Shown one piece after another: positions 63,079-64,000 of a stretch of DNA of 64,000 nucleotides. This stretch comes from Roseibium alexandrii DFL-11. GTDB lineage: Bacteria > Pseudomonadota > Alphaproteobacteria > Rhizobiales > Stappiaceae. The position numbers and the translations under genes are program-made. The stretch's first letter is position 1, and every line of letters starts with the position of its first letter. The notes under the pieces were generated by a model, which did not search any database, had not been told where the DNA came from, and worked only from the letters and a program-made list of their open reading frames with translations. The stretch is taken from positions 2,575,203 to 2,639,202 of the forward strand of contig NZ_CM011002.1 in assembly GCF_000158095.2 (NCBI RefSeq). The letters are read 5' to 3'.

Positions 63079-63569
63079 TTGCGCGCTCCTTCCCGGGTTT
63101 CAAGCAGGGCTGCAAAGGCCGCTGCATTATCTTTTCCAAAAGCTTCCAGATAGATACGTTCGCCGATTGCCGTGTCCGACAGGCTGACCGCACCGGTCTC
63201 CCATTGAATGAGCCGGTAGGGTGCCGTGGCCGGAACTTTCGCCACCATCCGCATGCGTTCGAAAGCGCGCAGCGAGCCGCGGACGAAGCCCCCGTTGTCC
63301 TTTTCAAAGGCTGAAACAACAACACCGCTTCGCGCGTCTGTGACAGTGACGATATCCGCCGCATCCCGCGTGATCAGAATGTCCCGGATCGCGACCGGCG
63401 CACCGGTTTGGTGCTTGACGACGCCAATGCCGGTTGTCTGACCAAAAACCACCGCTGCGACTGCAAAACTCAAAAGCAATGCCGTCCCGATCAGGATCCT
63501 GCGCGGAAACTGTTTGCCGCGCCGTCCTTTGCGGTCCGAGAAATATCCGAGATGGGAAACCGAAGGCAT
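63075..63569 (-). CDS. puhC: PuhC, photosynthetic complex assembly protein
   Basis: A 164-aa protein with a cytoplasmic Arg/Lys-rich N-terminus, one membrane helix (ILIGTALLLSFAVAAVVFGQTTGIG, about 25-50) and a periplasmic domain (APVAIRDILITRDAADIVTVTDARSG, EKDNGGFVRGSLRAFERMR). This is the layout of PuhC, which is needed for normal RC-LH1 reorganisation and assembly in Rhodobacter. TAGGAGCGAGCG precedes the ATG. It starts 9 bp after the end of puhB and overlaps the next gene by 4 bp. Confidence 0.92.
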   Translation of the reverse strand: MPSVSHLGYFSDRKGRRGKQFPRRILIGTALLLSFAVAAVVFGQTTGIGVVKHQTGAPVAIRDILITRDAADIVTVTDARSGVVVSAFEKDNGGFVRGSLRAFERMRMVAKVPATAPYRLIQWETGAVSLSDTAIGERIYLEAFGKDNAAAFAALLETREGARK

Positions 63570-63578
63570 CGCTCGCTC

Positions 63579-64000
63579 CTACTCCGCAGCTTCTACAGAC
63601 GCCGAAACTGCGCCCTGCGGTACGGTGTCATTGTGAGCCAAACGCGAATGACCAGAGGTCACAGCCGCATTCTGGCTGATCGCAAGCGCAAGGAGATCGG
63701 CTACTTTCCTGGCGTCGGTCAGGCAGATAAGGCTCGGCTCGACATTCGCAAACCGCCACCCGCGGACATGCGGCCATTGCACCAACCAGGAGATCTGATG
63801 CCCTGGCAGGACCTGGATCGCAACATGTCCGGCACCACCGGGAAGGTCGGCCATCGAGATTGCTGCCAGCTGCTTGAACGGCAAATTGAGCGTCATGGAA
63901 AACGCGACACCAAAGCGGATGACAACGCGCTGCGTTGTGATGGTGTAAAGCGTCGTCTTGTGGACAGCCCAGGCAAACAACTCCAGCATACCGATCAAGA
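63579..64000 (-). CDS. puhB: PuhB, photosynthetic complex assembly protein (partial)
   Basis: The C-terminal 139 or so residues of PuhB; the 5' part lies beyond the window edge. It shows a hydrophobic segment (MIGMLELFAWAVHKTTLYTITTQRVVIRFGVAFSMTLNLPFKQL), typical of the bacterial PH-like domain of this family, and a beta-rich remainder (AIQVLPGHQISWLVQWPHVRGWRFANVEPSLICL). PuhB assists RC assembly in Rhodobacter. By synteny the next upstream genes should be puhA (RC H subunit) and lhaA. Confidence 0.9.
   Translation of the reverse strand, partial: LIGMLELFAWAVHKTTLYTITTQRVVIRFGVAFSMTLNLPFKQLAAISMADLPGGAGHVAIQVLPGHQISWLVQWPHVRGWRFANVEPSLICLTDARKVADLLALAISQNAAVTSGHSRLAHNDTVPQGAVSASVEAAE

Overview
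The window reads as one chromosomal stretch of an aerobic anoxygenic phototrophic alphaproteobacterium. Gene content, codon usage and the order of the photosynthesis genes fit the Stappiaceae (Roseibium/Labrenzia, perhaps close to L. alexandrii). The genus is inferred from recognised protein families only.

Left part (1-10.3 kb): a copper/silver resistance block, almost all on the minus strand. In transcription order it holds a small Cys/His-rich exported protein, a CusB-type adaptor carrying four fused CusF-like domains, a CusA-type HME-RND pump, two free CusF-like proteins, CopC, CopD, a membrane remnant resembling the N-terminal half of a copper P-type ATPase, and a DUF411 protein. No CusC-type outer membrane channel and no cue/cus regulator is seen here.

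Middle-left (10.3-21.7 kb): two formylglycine-type sulfatases, a short tyrosine recombinase, a rhodanese-type sulfurtransferase, an Amt-MCP-PilZ fusion (ammonium transporter fold joined to a chemotaxis signalling domain and a PilZ domain), a membrane-anchored TPR protein with a DNA-binding-like N-terminus, and an outer-membrane beta-barrel protein.

Integrated element (about 21.7-32.1 kb): a 434-aa tyrosine integrase next to a 3' tRNA-Gly fragment (attR-like), an AlpA-type DNA-binding protein, a 1293-aa PrimPol/helicase protein, several small unknown genes, two decayed ORFs and an IS3-family insertion. No capsid or tail gene is present, so it resembles a phage satellite or an integrated plasmid-like element. 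A possible antisense RNA lies over the leader of the primase gene. The left end was not found.

Right part (32.3-64 kb): a BCCT transporter and a universal stress protein, then most of a photosynthesis gene cluster: bchIDO, an ATP-grasp protein, a cytochrome P450, a 7-TM protein, crtIB, crtDC, crtEF-bchCXYZ-pufQBALMC, and on the opposite strand puhB-puhC-orf101-acsF-puhE-hemA-idi. Together these genes cover Mg chelation, the aerobic E-ring cyclase, bacteriochlorin reduction, spirilloxanthin-type carotenoid synthesis (no crtA), and the LH1-RC complex with a tetraheme PufC. Exact TGT-N12-ACA PpsR/CrtJ operators lie in front of bchI, crtI, the divergent crtD/crtE pair and bchC. The cluster is cut by the window end inside puhB; puhA, lhaA and bchFNBHLM presumably lie beyond it.
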